Assembly: GCF_014822185.1 (NCBI RefSeq)
Contig: NZ_QVLR01000051.1
Span: forward strand, 1 to 64,000
Reading direction: 5' to 3'
DNA length: 64,000 bases
Origin: Azoarcus sp. Aa7
GTDB taxonomy: Bacteria; Pseudomonadota; Gammaproteobacteria; Burkholderiales; Rhodocyclaceae
Shown here piece by piece: positions 7,763 through 16,166 of this stretch (the stretch's first letter is position 1; each line of letters opens with the position of its first letter). The translations under genes were made by a program, and so were the position numbers. The notes beneath the pieces are model-generated. The model searched no databases. It worked only from the letters and a program-made list of their open reading frames with translations, and was not told the origin of the DNA.

Positions 7763-8527
7763 ATGGGTCATTCGCCTCCATTGTCGATGTTGCATCCGGC
7801 CAGCCCCTCGGTCGAAGGGCGGTGGAGCGTTGTTGCCGACGCGCCGGCCAGGCGGCTCGGCGCGCACGAACTGTTCTCGAGACTGGACTGCGGGGATCTC
7901 GCCCGCCTGACTCGGGGCGCGCGACTTCGCCGCCTGGATCCTGGGGAAGCGCTGTGGTTTACCGGCGAGCGCGCAAGCCACTTTGCGGTGATCGAATCGG
8001 GCATTGTCCAGATCCGGCAAATGACGCCGACCGGCGAAGGCATTGTCGTCGGCCTGTTCCGCCCGGGCGAGGCGATCGGGCTTGCCGCAGCGCTCGAGCA
8101 CGAGGTCTTCCCGGCGGACGCCATCGCGATCGGCGGACCGGTCGACGTCCTGTCTATCCGCGCAGAAGCGCTGTATGAATCCCTGGAAAGCTCCGTCGCC
8201 GTCGCGCTGGCGGTGAACCGTGCGCTGCTGCGGCACACCGCCGCGCTGCGCGCGAAGATCGATATCGTCAGCGCCGGTTCGGTGCCGCGCCGGCTCGCAG
8301 CGCTGATGCGTTATCTGATCGAGCGATTCGGCCGGCCGACCGATGCGGGTACGGTCGTCGTTGACGTGCACCTCGGCCGCGATGAAATCGGCCAGCTCGT
8401 GAGCGCGCGGGTCGAGACCGTGATCCGCATCCTGAGCCGGTGGCAGAAGGCCGGCTGGCTTGCCGCACGGCCCGGCGGGATCGAGATTGTACGTGCGGAC
8501 ATGCTGCAGCGGATCGTCGCCCCCTGA
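7763..8527 (+). CDS. Crp/Fnr-family transcription regulator
   Basis: A 254-residue regulator with an N-terminal cyclic-nucleotide-binding-type beta barrel (LDPGEALWFTGERASHFAVIESGIVQI; LFRPGEAIGLAAAL) and a C-terminal winged helix (HLGRDEIGQLVSARVETVIRILSRWQ). The recognition helix S-A-R-V-E-T-V resembles Fnr/Dnr proteins that read TTGAT-N4-ATCAA sites. It has no N-terminal cysteine cluster, so it is not a classical oxygen-sensing Fnr; a Dnr/Nnr-like NO sensor or a Crp relative is more likely. An upstream GTG at 7733 is also possible. It follows sdhB and converges on fdxA. Confidence 0.8.
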   Translation: MGHSPPLSMLHPASPSVEGRWSVVADAPARRLGAHELFSRLDCGDLARLTRGARLRRLDPGEALWFTGERASHFAVIESGIVQIRQMTPTGEGIVVGLFRPGEAIGLAAALEHEVFPADAIAIGGPVDVLSIRAEALYESLESSVAVALAVNRALLRHTAALRAKIDIVSAGSVPRRLAALMRYLIERFGRPTDAGTVVVDVHLGRDEIGQLVSARVETVIRILSRWQKAGWLAARPGGIEIVRADMLQRIVAP

Positions 8528-8556
8528 GCCGGGTGGCTGCGCGACGGCCGTCGCGG

Positions 8557-8880
8557 TCAGCGTTCGAGCAGCTTGAGCTTGTCCTTCACCGTCGCCCACA
8601 GCCCGGCATCCGGTGGAGCCGGCTTGACCTCGACGATAGGTATCCACACCTTCGCCAGTTCCTCGTTGAGCGGGATGAATTGTCGCTGGTCAGCCGGCAC
8701 GTCGTCCTCGGAGAAGATCGCGTCGACGGGGCATTCAGCCACGCAAAGCGTGCAGTCGATGCATTCCCGTGGGTCGATCACGAGGAAATTGGGGCCTTCG
8801 CGGAAGGCGTCGACGGGACAGACATCGACGCAATCGGTGTGTTTGCACTTGATGCAGGCTTCGGTGACTACGTATGTCAT
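8557..8880 (-). CDS. fdxA: Seven-iron ferredoxin
   Basis: A 107-residue FdxA-type ferredoxin. The first cluster region [18 protein letters not shown] holds the extra-spaced cysteines of a [3Fe-4S] site, and [17 protein letters not shown] holds the [4Fe-4S] site. Length and the C-terminal extension (residues 60-107, with [13 protein letters not shown]-like text) match the FdxA family. It is a small cytoplasmic electron carrier. It diverges from the hemerythrin gene, with a possible Fnr-like site between them. Confidence 0.92.
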   Translation of the reverse strand: MTYVVTEACIKCKHTDCVDVCPVDAFREGPNFLVIDPRECIDCTLCVAECPVDAIFSEDDVPADQRQFIPLNEELAKVWIPIVEVKPAPPDAGLWATVKDKLKLLER

Positions 8881-8953
8881 GGCTCATCTCTCTTCGGGTG
8901 TGCGGTTCGGTCCGCAGTGCGAGAGGAATTTAGGCCATGCGTGCCGGCCCCTG

Positions 8954-8969
8954 AATGACAAAAATCATT
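8954..8969. promoter_or_regulatory. Candidate Fnr/Dnr-type operator
   Basis: AATGACAAAAATCATT contains TGAC-AAAA-ATCA, one base off a symmetric TGAT-N4-ATCA Fnr-type core. It lies about 75 bases before fdxA and 110 before the hemerythrin gene, and the adjacent locus encodes a Crp/Fnr protein. The match is visual and the site is imperfect. Confidence 0.4.
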
Positions 8970-9078
8970 TCCAGCGCCTGGGGGACTCCCTAGGATGAAG
9001 TCGCGCAGAACAGACCGGTGCCGGCAGCCGCGGCATGCGGGATGTCGGTATCGCCCCTAACGAACGCTGGAGATCGTC

Positions 9079-9669
9079 ATGTCCGGACACACGCAGAAAT
9101 GGCAAGCCGAGCACGCCAATTACCACAAGCTGCTCGATCTGCTCCAATCCCAGACGGAACTCTTCGTCCACGGCGAGCAGCCGGATTACGAGCTCATGTC
9201 GGACATCGTGTACTACATGACGCAGTATCCCGACCGCTTCCATCATCCGCGCGAGGACGTCGCATTCCGGCAATTGCTTGCCCGCGAGCCGACGATGGAA
9301 AGCTTTGTCTCGGAACTCGCTGGCCAGCATCGGCGGATTTCGGAGAGCGGCGTAATCCTTGCTGCGGACCTCAACGCAGCCGCCGCCGGAGCGATGATGT
9401 CGCGTGCGACGCTCGAAGCCGATGTCCGAAAATACGTTGCCTTCCTGAAAGATCACATGAACATCGAGGAGCGCGAGATATTCCCGCGCCTCGCCGAGTT
9501 GTTGGCGGAGACTGACTGGTTCCTCGTCAATTCCGCAATCCACTTCGCCGCCGATCCGATCTTCGGCGACAGCGTCCAGGAGCGCTTCAGGACGATCCAC
9601 CGCCAGATCGCGAACCAGGCCGGTTGCGGTTGCAAGGAACCGGCCGAGCGGGTGTGCTGCCTGGAATGA
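9079..9669 (+). CDS. Hemerythrin-like di-iron protein
   Basis: A 196-residue helical protein of the hemerythrin/HHE family. Metal-ligand candidates appear in order: HANYHKLLDLL near the start, DRFHHPRED near residue 55, HRRISESG near residue 85, and KDHMNIEEREIFP near residue 125, which is the diagnostic HxxxEE region. The end carries an unusual cysteine-rich tail (GCGCKEPAERVCCLE). Such proteins bind oxygen or NO, or repair iron-sulfur clusters. Its neighbours (fdxA, Crp/Fnr, NsrR further left) fit a role in NO or low-oxygen stress. Confidence 0.82.
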   Translation: MSGHTQKWQAEHANYHKLLDLLQSQTELFVHGEQPDYELMSDIVYYMTQYPDRFHHPREDVAFRQLLAREPTMESFVSELAGQHRRISESGVILAADLNAAAAGAMMSRATLEADVRKYVAFLKDHMNIEEREIFPRLAELLAETDWFLVNSAIHFAADPIFGDSVQERFRTIHRQIANQAGCGCKEPAERVCCLE

Positions 9670-9788
9670 GGCTGCGTCCGTCGGCCCAGACGTCCCCCGC
9701 CCGGGCTCATGGTCAAGTAGGGGCGCAACTCGGTGCCCCAAGAACTCTCATGTCATATCATCGGAGGCCTCCGGCCGGCATTCGCGGC

Positions 9789-10991
9789 TTATAGCGACTT
9801 GAGGAATTCCACGAGATCGAATTTTTCCGCGGGGCTCAAACCCAGGGCGAAGTGGGCATCGTAGTGATTGACGACGTCTAGCAGGGTCGCCGCGCTACCG
9901 TCGTGAAAATACGGCGGATGCTGCCAAAGGCCTCGCAAGGGGGTCGTCCGGTACTTCTGCGTGGCGCTGCGCTGCGCGTAGACAGGTTCCATTCCCGTCG
10001 CCGCCGGCTGATGCAGTAAGGGGGTGTCGGCGTTCGGGCCGTTTTGCACATCAGTGTAGGTGGGCGAGATGTGGCACGTGCCGCAGCGGGCGGCCCCGTC
10101 GAATAGGGCCTGACCTCGTTGGGCGGCCGTCGGGTTCACCACGTCCGCTGGCGGCGGCGGGACTGGAAGACTCAGCTGGTAGGCGAGGAGAGCCGGCAGT
10201 TTCGGGGCTACGAGGTCCGGGGTCTGAACGATGTTGATACCCATACGGGGGTCGGAAAAACTTCCGTGCCCGCCCATCTGCGTGACCGCGACATAATTGT
10301 TCCAATAGGAAATCTTCCCGTCGCCGGTGAAGGTCTCAAAAGGCACGTCCCTCAGTCCATATATCGGCGGAAGGACGACCGGACGGTTGATGCCGTCGAT
10401 ATTGAAGCGCGGGTCGTAGCGGCCGGGCCCCCACGAGTTGTATGCCGCTTTCTGCACCTCCGTGAGTGCGGGTGAAAGTGCGATGATCGCCCCTGGATTG
10501 AGGTCGAGATTCGGCCAGCCGTCGAGCCGCTCCCCGATACCTGGGGCGACCGAATTGTTTACCGTCGAGTGGCAGATCGCGCAGGTGGTGCCGAGCGACG
10601 TGAGTCGCCCATCCTCGACCTTTCCCACGAGACCGACCACGGCGTTGCGCCGGATCAACTCGACGGTGGTTGCCGGATCGTCGAGGTTGTTCTTGGTCAG
10701 GAAATTCGGTGGAAGCGCCGTCGCATCCACCTTCAGACCAACCGAAAGAGCGGTTCGCGGGCTGACGGACGACTGGATGATCTCGTGGAGGCGCAGCGTG
10801 TCGGTCCATAGGGCCTCGTCGCCAAAGGTGTCGAAACGGAAGATGAACTGTCCGGAGTGCTTGTTTCCCCCCGGCTGTCCGGCCGAAACCGCCGGGAGGC
10901 TGGATAGAGCCACTGCAATCATGACAACCGAGAGGGCGGCGAAAAGTGTGAGAGGTTTTTTGATGCGGCTGTGTGCGATGCGTTGCAGCAT
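9789..10991 (-). CDS. Dihaem cytochrome c, peroxidase (CcpA/MauG)-like
   Basis: A 400-residue exported protein: a signal peptide spans residues 1-37 (LTLFAALSVVMIAVALSSLPAVSA). It has two haem-binding motifs, CAICH near residue 137 and CGTCH near residue 305, the second in the GQALFDGAARCGTCHI context of cytochrome c peroxidases, and TTPLRGLWQHPPYFHDGSA near the end is a family signature including the likely Met-free ligand region. The long segment between the haems is unlike classic CcpA, so the substrate is open: hydrogen peroxide is the family default. It is not obviously in an operon with the gene 46 bases upstream. Confidence 0.75.
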   Translation of the reverse strand: MLQRIAHSRIKKPLTLFAALSVVMIAVALSSLPAVSAGQPGGNKHSGQFIFRFDTFGDEALWTDTLRLHEIIQSSVSPRTALSVGLKVDATALPPNFLTKNNLDDPATTVELIRRNAVVGLVGKVEDGRLTSLGTTCAICHSTVNNSVAPGIGERLDGWPNLDLNPGAIIALSPALTEVQKAAYNSWGPGRYDPRFNIDGINRPVVLPPIYGLRDVPFETFTGDGKISYWNNYVAVTQMGGHGSFSDPRMGINIVQTPDLVAPKLPALLAYQLSLPVPPPPADVVNPTAAQRGQALFDGAARCGTCHISPTYTDVQNGPNADTPLLHQPAATGMEPVYAQRSATQKYRTTPLRGLWQHPPYFHDGSAATLLDVVNHYDAHFALGLSPAEKFDLVEFLKSL

Positions 10992-11037
10992 GATCGTTCT
11001 CCGGTAGAAGTTCGGACGACTTCATCGCCCTTGGAGT

Positions 11038-11802
11038 TCAGCCCACCTGTACCGTCAAAGCGGGCTCGAAATCCCGGTTTTCAGGTGTGCCATCGAGCAC
11101 ATAGCCGCGTGGATTGGCCACCACGCGCGTGCCGCCAAGCCGGTAGTCGAAGCTGTCGTGGGTGTGGCCGTGTATCCACAGCACTGCGCCGCTGCCCGCG
11201 ACCAGCGCTTCGAGGTCGGAGACGAAGCAGGCGTTGAGCGGCGACCCGGCGAAGCGCGGCGCGATGCTCTCAGGCGACGGAGCAAAATGGGTCACCACCA
11301 CGGTGATACCTTCGAACGGTTGCGCGAGCCGCGCTTCGAGCCAACCTGCATGCCGTTCGAAAAGGGCTGCGCAGTGATGCGGCGTGAAGAGCTCTTTCTG
11401 GCCTTCGTCTATGGTGATACGGCTGAAATCGCGGCTGAAGCGGACAGCGTCGTTCATCGCCTGCTCGCGGGCCGCCTCGTCTCCTGCAATACGGAAATCC
11501 GTCCACAGTGCTGCGCCGAGAATGCGCACATTGCCGATGCGCTTTTCGGCACAGTCGAGCACCGTCACCATGCTGTCGCGACTGAGTTCGCGTAGCAGTC
11601 GGTTCGTCGTGGGGATGCTCGAGCCGTAATACTCGTGGTTGCCCGGCACATAGATAGCCGGTCTCCCCAGCGCCCTGGCCCACTGGAGCGCTTCTCGCGG
11701 ACGGTGGATATCTCCCGCCAGGATCAACAGCTCCGCGCCGGTGTCAGGAATCTCACAGGGTGCTAGTCCGAGGTGAAGATCCGAGACGATCTGGAGTTTC
11801 AT
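11038..11802 (-). CDS. Metallophosphoesterase (calcineurin-like)
   Basis: A 254-residue cytoplasmic phosphoesterase with the dimetal motifs in order: SDLHL (residues 7-11), LAGDI, PGNHEYYG, THFAPSPES and GHTHDSFDY near residue 215, followed by VVANPRGY. The phosphodiester or phosphomonoester substrate cannot be told from sequence. It lies seven bases downstream of the cytochrome c gene and could be the last member of that operon. A clear paralogue sits at 54344-55114 (same motifs, same WIHGHxH and VVANPxGY blocks). Confidence 0.88.
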   Translation of the reverse strand: MKLQIVSDLHLGLAPCEIPDTGAELLILAGDIHRPREALQWARALGRPAIYVPGNHEYYGSSIPTTNRLLRELSRDSMVTVLDCAEKRIGNVRILGAALWTDFRIAGDEAAREQAMNDAVRFSRDFSRITIDEGQKELFTPHHCAALFERHAGWLEARLAQPFEGITVVVTHFAPSPESIAPRFAGSPLNACFVSDLEALVAGSGAVLWIHGHTHDSFDYRLGGTRVVANPRGYVLDGTPENRDFEPALTVQVG

Positions 11803-11809
11803 ATATGCC

Positions 11810-12205
11810 TCACGGCGGACATTCGATGGGCGACGCGCTTGCCTGTCGCAGCCACGCGATCAGGTCCGCCCGTTCCTGCCGATCGGCAATGCCTGCATAG
11901 CCCATGGCCGTGCCCGGCATCATGCCGGTCGGGTTGGCGAGAAAACGGTCCAGCGTATTCGCGTCCCAGACGACATCGGCTTGTGCCATGGCCGGCGAAT
12001 AGCGGAAGCCCGGCACGCCGCCGGCACGGCGTCCGAACAGGCCGCAATGTTTCGGCCCGGTACGGTCGTAGCCGAGTGCGTGGCAGGCCTGGCAGCGGGC
12101 GTAGATGGCCTCGCCGCGGACCGGATCGCCCGGCGCGATGGCGCTGGCGGGCAGCGAGACCAATGCCGCCAGCACCAGCACGGCGGTGGCGGCGCGATGT
12201 TTCAT
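11810..12205 (-). CDS. Periplasmic class I cytochrome c
   Basis: A 131-residue exported monohaem cytochrome. A signal peptide ends near SLPASA (residue 22); the haem motif CQACH lies near residue 38 in YARCQACHALGYDRTGPKHCGLFGRRAG, a cytochrome c2/c550 style, and Met in GMMPGTAMGYAGI is the likely axial ligand. It would carry electrons in the periplasm. Its ATG overlaps the stop of the ferritin-like gene by four bases, which suggests coupled synthesis of the two periplasmic proteins. Confidence 0.88.
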   Translation of the reverse strand: MKHRAATAVLVLAALVSLPASAIAPGDPVRGEAIYARCQACHALGYDRTGPKHCGLFGRRAGGVPGFRYSPAMAQADVVWDANTLDRFLANPTGMMPGTAMGYAGIADRQERADLIAWLRQASASPIECPP

Positions 12206-12789
12206 GACATGAAGGCCGTGGGCACCGGGTCCTGGCCCAGCGCTTGGCGCAGGATGGCCCAGTGCATGGCCTCGTCGCCCAGGATGCTGGCCGCAGCGCT
12301 CGCCAGTTCGCGTCCGCGGAACAGCGGTACTGCGCCCAGGTAGGCGCTCACCGCGCCGCGCTCGAGCCCGGCCGCGAAGCCCAGCACATCATTCTGGGTC
12401 TTGAGCCCGTCGGTGGGAAACTGGTAATGCTCGCGCGCTTCAACCGGTGTGCCGCCCAGTTTGCGGATTGTCTTCGCGAGGACCGCGGCATGCTCCTTGT
12501 GGTGCCCCTGGAACTGCACCGCCAGATCCAGGACGGGTTTCTGCAGCAGGCCGCTGCCGGCGCCCATTGCATAGGCAGCGATGGCCTCCAGTTCGGCGCC
12601 GAGCGCGGTGTTGAGAATGCGCACGTCCGTCTCCAGATCGTCATGCTTGCTGCCCTGGCCGGCGGCCAGCGCCGGACGTCCTGCCATCAGGGCGACCGCC
12701 GCGGCGGACAGCGTCGCGCCCGTGCCGGCCAGGAAGCGGCGCCGGCCTAGGTCTTGGAGTGCGAAAAAGGGATTGATGCGGACAATCAT
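12202..12789 (-). CDS. Tat-exported ferritin-like domain protein
   Basis: A 195-residue protein with a twin-arginine signal (GRRRFLAGTGATLSAAAVALMAG) and a ferritin-like four-helix bundle: E-LEAIAAYA near residue 72, FQGHHKEHA, GLERGAVSAY, and GDEAMHWAILRQ near the end supply the carboxylate and His pattern of the Ferritin_2 family. The ATG at 12789 follows GAGGAG by six bases; an earlier in-frame ATG at 12870 lies inside the sigma-factor gene. It sits between an ECF sigma gene and a cytochrome c, overlapping both. Function (iron binding, peroxide defence) is inferred. Confidence 0.82.
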   Translation of the reverse strand: MIVRINPFFALQDLGRRRFLAGTGATLSAAAVALMAGRPALAAGQGSKHDDLETDVRILNTALGAELEAIAAYAMGAGSGLLQKPVLDLAVQFQGHHKEHAAVLAKTIRKLGGTPVEAREHYQFPTDGLKTQNDVLGFAAGLERGAVSAYLGAVPLFRGRELASAAASILGDEAMHWAILRQALGQDPVPTAFMS

Positions 12790-13520
12790 GATGAACTCCT
12801 CGGGGTGGTGGGTGAAAGCCGAGTGCCGGGACCAGAAACGGCTACGGTCGGAAGCCCAAGGCGGGCGCAAACTCGCGACACGATGCGGTCGCAGCGCTGG
12901 CCGTCGAACGCGAAGACGTTCTCCAGCAGCGGACCGAGGCGCTGCCCCAGGGACTCGCGCAGGCGGGCCCTGGCGCGCAACAGGCGGACCTTGGTATTCG
13001 CCTCGGATATTCCCAGCGAGGCGGCGGTCTCTTCGACGCTCAAGCCCTCCACGGCACGCAGGATGAAGACGCTGCGGTATGCCTCGGGCAAGTCGTCGAT
13101 CGAGTGTTCGATAAGGCGCCGCAGGTCATTGCGCATCGCGAGGGTCTCGGGCGTTTCCGGTACGCCCTCCACGCCGATTTCGATGACAGCTTCGCCCTCG
13201 GCTTGCGCGTCGGACGCGTTGTGGAACCGCTGCCTGCGCTCGAGGGCCTGGTTGACGATGATCCGCGTCAGCCAGGTCGATAGACGTGCATCGCCCCGGA
13301 AGCCGGCCATCGCGCGATGGGCCTTGATGTAGCCTTCCTGCAGGGCATCCTCGGCCTCGGCATCGTCTCGCAGGATGCTGCGTGCAACCCTGAACAGGCG
13401 ACGATTGTGTTGGCGCATCAACCGTTCGAAGGCCCCCGCCTCGCCGGTCACGATGCTGTGTGCAAGCGCAGCGTCTGAAACCGGCACGCGGACTTCTGCT
13501 GCTTCGCCGGATATGCTCAT
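12786..13520 (-). CDS. ECF-type RNA polymerase sigma factor
   Basis: A 244-residue sigma-70 family factor. Region 2 is clear (AFERLMRQHNRRLFRVARSILRD, then AEDALQEGYIKAHRAM, TWLTRIIVNQALERRQR), and region 4 follows (LPEAYRSVFILRAVEGLSVEETAASLGISEANTKVRLLRARARLRE). It is longer than a minimal ECF sigma (about 190) by a C-terminal tail of roughly 40 residues. No anti-sigma gene follows; instead a Tat ferritin-like protein and a cytochrome c are coupled to it by overlapping start and stop codons, so control may lie elsewhere or in the C-terminal tail. Confidence 0.92.
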   Translation of the reverse strand: MSISGEAAEVRVPVSDAALAHSIVTGEAGAFERLMRQHNRRLFRVARSILRDDAEAEDALQEGYIKAHRAMAGFRGDARLSTWLTRIIVNQALERRQRFHNASDAQAEGEAVIEIGVEGVPETPETLAMRNDLRRLIEHSIDDLPEAYRSVFILRAVEGLSVEETAASLGISEANTKVRLLRARARLRESLGQRLGPLLENVFAFDGQRCDRIVSRVCARLGLPTVAVSGPGTRLSPTTPRSSS

Positions 13521-13639
13521 GACTGTCTCCTGTTGTTGCCCATTGGATGGGAACCGCGGGGGAAAGGTTACAGTCGGTGAGAAACCAGGTCTGGCTTGAC
13601 TGGACAGCCGGTCGGAAGGGCGGCGTGAATGCGCGGCGG

Positions 13640-13885
13640 GGCACGACAGTCGTCTTGGCTGCTCTGCTCCAACGACAACTATTGTGGCTGGGGACTCTAT
13701 CGGGCCAAGGTGCTGCGGAACGCGGTCTGGCCACGAAGGCACTGCAGGGTCCCGCGGCCACGCCGTTGCAGTACCTGGCGCCGCTGGGCTGGGAGCGCAT
13801 CGACCTGATGGGCGATTACGTCTGGCCCAGCAGCGCCAAGTTGGCGCGGTGAGGTTCAGGCCGCTACGGCCGCTGCAACCGGCTT
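13640..13885 (+). pseudogene. Decayed C-terminal end of a Tn3-family transposase
   Basis: The plus strand reads YLAPLGWERIDLMGDYVW followed by SSAKLA, which matches the conserved end of Tn3-family TnpA (LSPLGWEHINLTGDYVW). A one-base shift then gives VRFRPLRPLQ, the usual closing KFRPLR. Upstream, fragments in other frames look like the TnpA VLWNT-YL region, so there are several frameshifts. No start, no terminal repeats and no resolvase were seen. It is a dead remnant between the sigma-factor gene and a flavoprotein gene. Confidence 0.7.
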
Positions 13886-13893
13886 CGCGTTGG

Positions 13894-14277
13894 CTAGAGC
13901 TGGAGTTCGACCCGTTCGACTTCGATCACCAAGGCGCCGCGCGCCCACGGAAAAGCGGTCTTGACGCGATCGGCCAGCTCGCCCTCGCTGACCAAGGCAC
14001 CGGCGCCATGCAGCAGACAGCCCTGACCCGGGCCGTGGCTGCCCTGCACCACGCGCGAAGCTGCGAGCACCTGCACGCGGGCGTTGCGTTGCAGGTTTTC
14101 CTCGGTCTTGCGGTAGTAGCCCGCGGGAAGAACGATCCTGTCCCCGTCGAGGCCCAGGCGCCGCAGATAGTCGCCCCAATTGCCGACCACGTGTGGCCCG
14201 TCGGCCCCTTCCGTGACGATCGTCAGGAATTCGGTCTTTTCCAAGAGATCCCGGGTCACCCCTTCGATCACGCTCAT
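13894..14277 (-). CDS. Pyridoxamine 5'-phosphate oxidase-family flavin-binding protein
   Basis: A 127-residue split-barrel protein. KTEFLTIVTEGADGPHVVGNWGDYLR forms the first strands, DRIVLPAGYYRKTEENLQRNARVQVLAAS carries the strand-turn with K-T-x-x-N typical of FMN-binding relatives, and GCLLHGAGALVSEGELADRVK the rest. The reaction is unknown; many relatives bind FMN, F420 or haem. It is encoded 35 bases after the stop of the EamA-type gene on the same strand. Confidence 0.75.
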   Translation of the reverse strand: MSVIEGVTRDLLEKTEFLTIVTEGADGPHVVGNWGDYLRRLGLDGDRIVLPAGYYRKTEENLQRNARVQVLAASRVVQGSHGPGQGCLLHGAGALVSEGELADRVKTAFPWARGALVIEVERVELQL

Positions 14278-14312
14278 CGTTCACACTCCGTTGTGGTTAG
14301 GCCCGCCGGTTG

Positions 14313-15258
14313 TCAGCGGACATGGAAGAATTTCAGCGCAAGGCCGTTGGTGAGCAGCGCGAGCACCACGAGCGTCGCACCGATCAGCTCCGCCGCAACG
14401 AAATGCCGCCCCTGATAGAGGCCGATCAGGAAGGCCGTGATCGGCACCACGTTGATGAAAAGCATCCCGCTCAACGGGTCGAGCGAGCGAATGCCCGCAT
14501 TCCACGCAAGCACGGCGACGATCGATGCAAGCAGGACCAGATACAGCAACTGCGGCCCTGCCGGATAAAGGCTCTGAGGGGACGGGGCACTCGCCAGACC
14601 GGCAATCGTTGCGAGGACCGTGGCGACTACAATCGCCGCCTCACCCATCAGACAGGTCAGCGCCGTATACCGCAGCGGCGACCAGTCCCGGAAACTCCCC
14701 GCCGCCAGTGTGTAGACGACCCAGCTAACCGCACCCAGCACGATCACCAAGTCGCCCCAGCCGGCCCCTGTAAAAAGGTTGTCGAGCTGCCCGCGCGCCA
14801 CGACGAGGAACACGCCGGCGAAGGCGGCCGCAATGCAGATCAGCGTGATGCGCGGCGGGCGATGCCCCTGCCACAGCCAGCGGACCAGCGCCCCGATCAT
14901 GGGCTGCATCGCCATGATGATCGCAGCGTGCGCCGCCTGCGTGTGAGCGAGGCCAACGAAGGCGAACAGGCTGAACCCAGCGAAGCCGATCGCGCCGAAA
15001 AGGCCGGTGCACGGGAACGTTCCGTCGAAACTCAGCGCCTTGCGACCTTCGGTCAGCCACAGCACGAGGATGAAAGCCGCCGCAGTGACCCCGTAGCGCA
15101 ACGTGTTGAGATAGAACGTGTCGACGACGTGAAGCGCATCCTTCGCCACCGGAAACATCCCGCCCCACAGGATCGTGGCGGTCAGCAGCAGCCCCCCCCT
15201 TCAATGCAGTGTCGCGGCGAGCCACGTCTTTCCTTCCAATCGGCTTGTACCAATCCAA
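14313..15258 (-). pseudogene. EamA/DMT-family transporter with a frameshift in a poly-G tract
   Basis: The intact frame (14313-15158, 281 residues) is a ten-helix EamA-type drug/metabolite transporter with two repeats (LFGAIGFAGFSLFAFVGLAHT; VILGAVSWVVYTLAAGSF; SGMLFINVVPITAFLIGLYQG). Its first helix is cut: upstream codons read LLLTATILWGG in frame but meet a stop just before. In the neighbouring frame the start MDWYKPIGRKDVARR continues to ALKGG, and the two join if the run of eight G (minus strand; eight C at 15192-15199) had seven. So the gene is off by one base through slippage, phase variation or a sequencing error. Confidence 0.72.
15192..15199. repeat. Eight-base C/G homopolymer inside the EamA gene
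   Basis: Eight C on the plus strand (eight G in the coding sense). Seven would join the start MDWYKPIG to the body of the transporter as ALKGG-LLLTATILWGG; eight puts a stop in the way. Confidence 0.85.
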
Positions 15259-15400
15259 TATGCAGCCTTTCCGCTGCGCCGTATTTGATCGTACTCAAGG
15301 CGCAAGGGACACGGCCCCGGGGCGCGCGCGACACCGTTCAGGCGGCGATGCCATCCCGCCTCGCGGAAACCGGCCGGCTCGATCGGGCGGCCCACGGCTT

Positions 15401-16019
15401 TCAGTCCTTGCGCAGCCCGGCGCACACGAGGTCGGCCACGCTTTCATCGAACGTGTGGCCCACTTCGGGCAGCAGATTCAGATCGACGTGAGCGCCCATC
15501 AACGAGAGGCGGTCGGCGGCGGCGATGCTATGGCGTGGGTCGACCACCGCGTCTTCCTTGCCGTGGATGAGATGCAGCACCGTCGCGAGGGGGCGGACCT
15601 TGGGCGGCTGCGCGAAGCGTCCCGCGATCGAGATCACCTGCGCGGCGATCGCGTCGGCCAACTGCGTCGACTCGAGCGCCATGATCGCGCCCTGTGAAAA
15701 ACCGACGAGCGTCGTCGCCTCGACACCGACCCCGGATGCCTTCTGCCACTGGCGCACCGTCTGGACGAAGCCAGGCATCGCCGCGGCGATGCGGCCGATG
15801 CGATTCTCCTCGGTGATGCCGCGCACCGGGAACCACTGCCAGCCGATACCGAAATCCGAAGGATCGGGCGAGCGCACGCTCACGACCCACGCGGCCGGAT
15901 TGGCCGCCGCGAGCGCCTCGGCCAGCGGCGACAGATTCTGCGGCGAGGCGCCGTGGAAGGAATCTTCTTCGTGGTCTTCTTCCTTCCCCTCTTTCTTTTC
16001 CGGCTTGTGCGACGGAAAG
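15401..16019 (-). pseudogene. Carboxylesterase (YpfH-like alpha/beta hydrolase), 5' end lost
   Basis: The frame encodes an alpha/beta-hydrolase of the phospholipase/carboxylesterase family: FHGASPQNLSPLAEALAAANP, VVSVRSPDPSDFG, the nucleophile elbow VGFSQGAIMAL, then HLIHGKEDAVVDPRHS with the catalytic Asp and GHTFDE with the His. The part before FHG, normally a strand such as LILLFHGVG, is replaced by a charged stretch (SHKPEKKEGKEEDHEED) that opens after a stop and has no start codon. A GTG at 15883 gives 160 residues but lacks the oxyanion strand. Probably a truncated gene. Confidence 0.65.
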
Positions 16020-16166
16020 AGAACGCAAGACTAGCGGCTTCAAGAGCCGCCTACTGGTTCATTGAGGCTCTCGGTCTGGCAGCGTAGGCGGACGTCAAGC
16101 AGGGCAAATTCCGGCCGCTACGGGTGTCCGGCGGGGCTTAGCGTACGATTTTTTTCCGTTTCGTGA

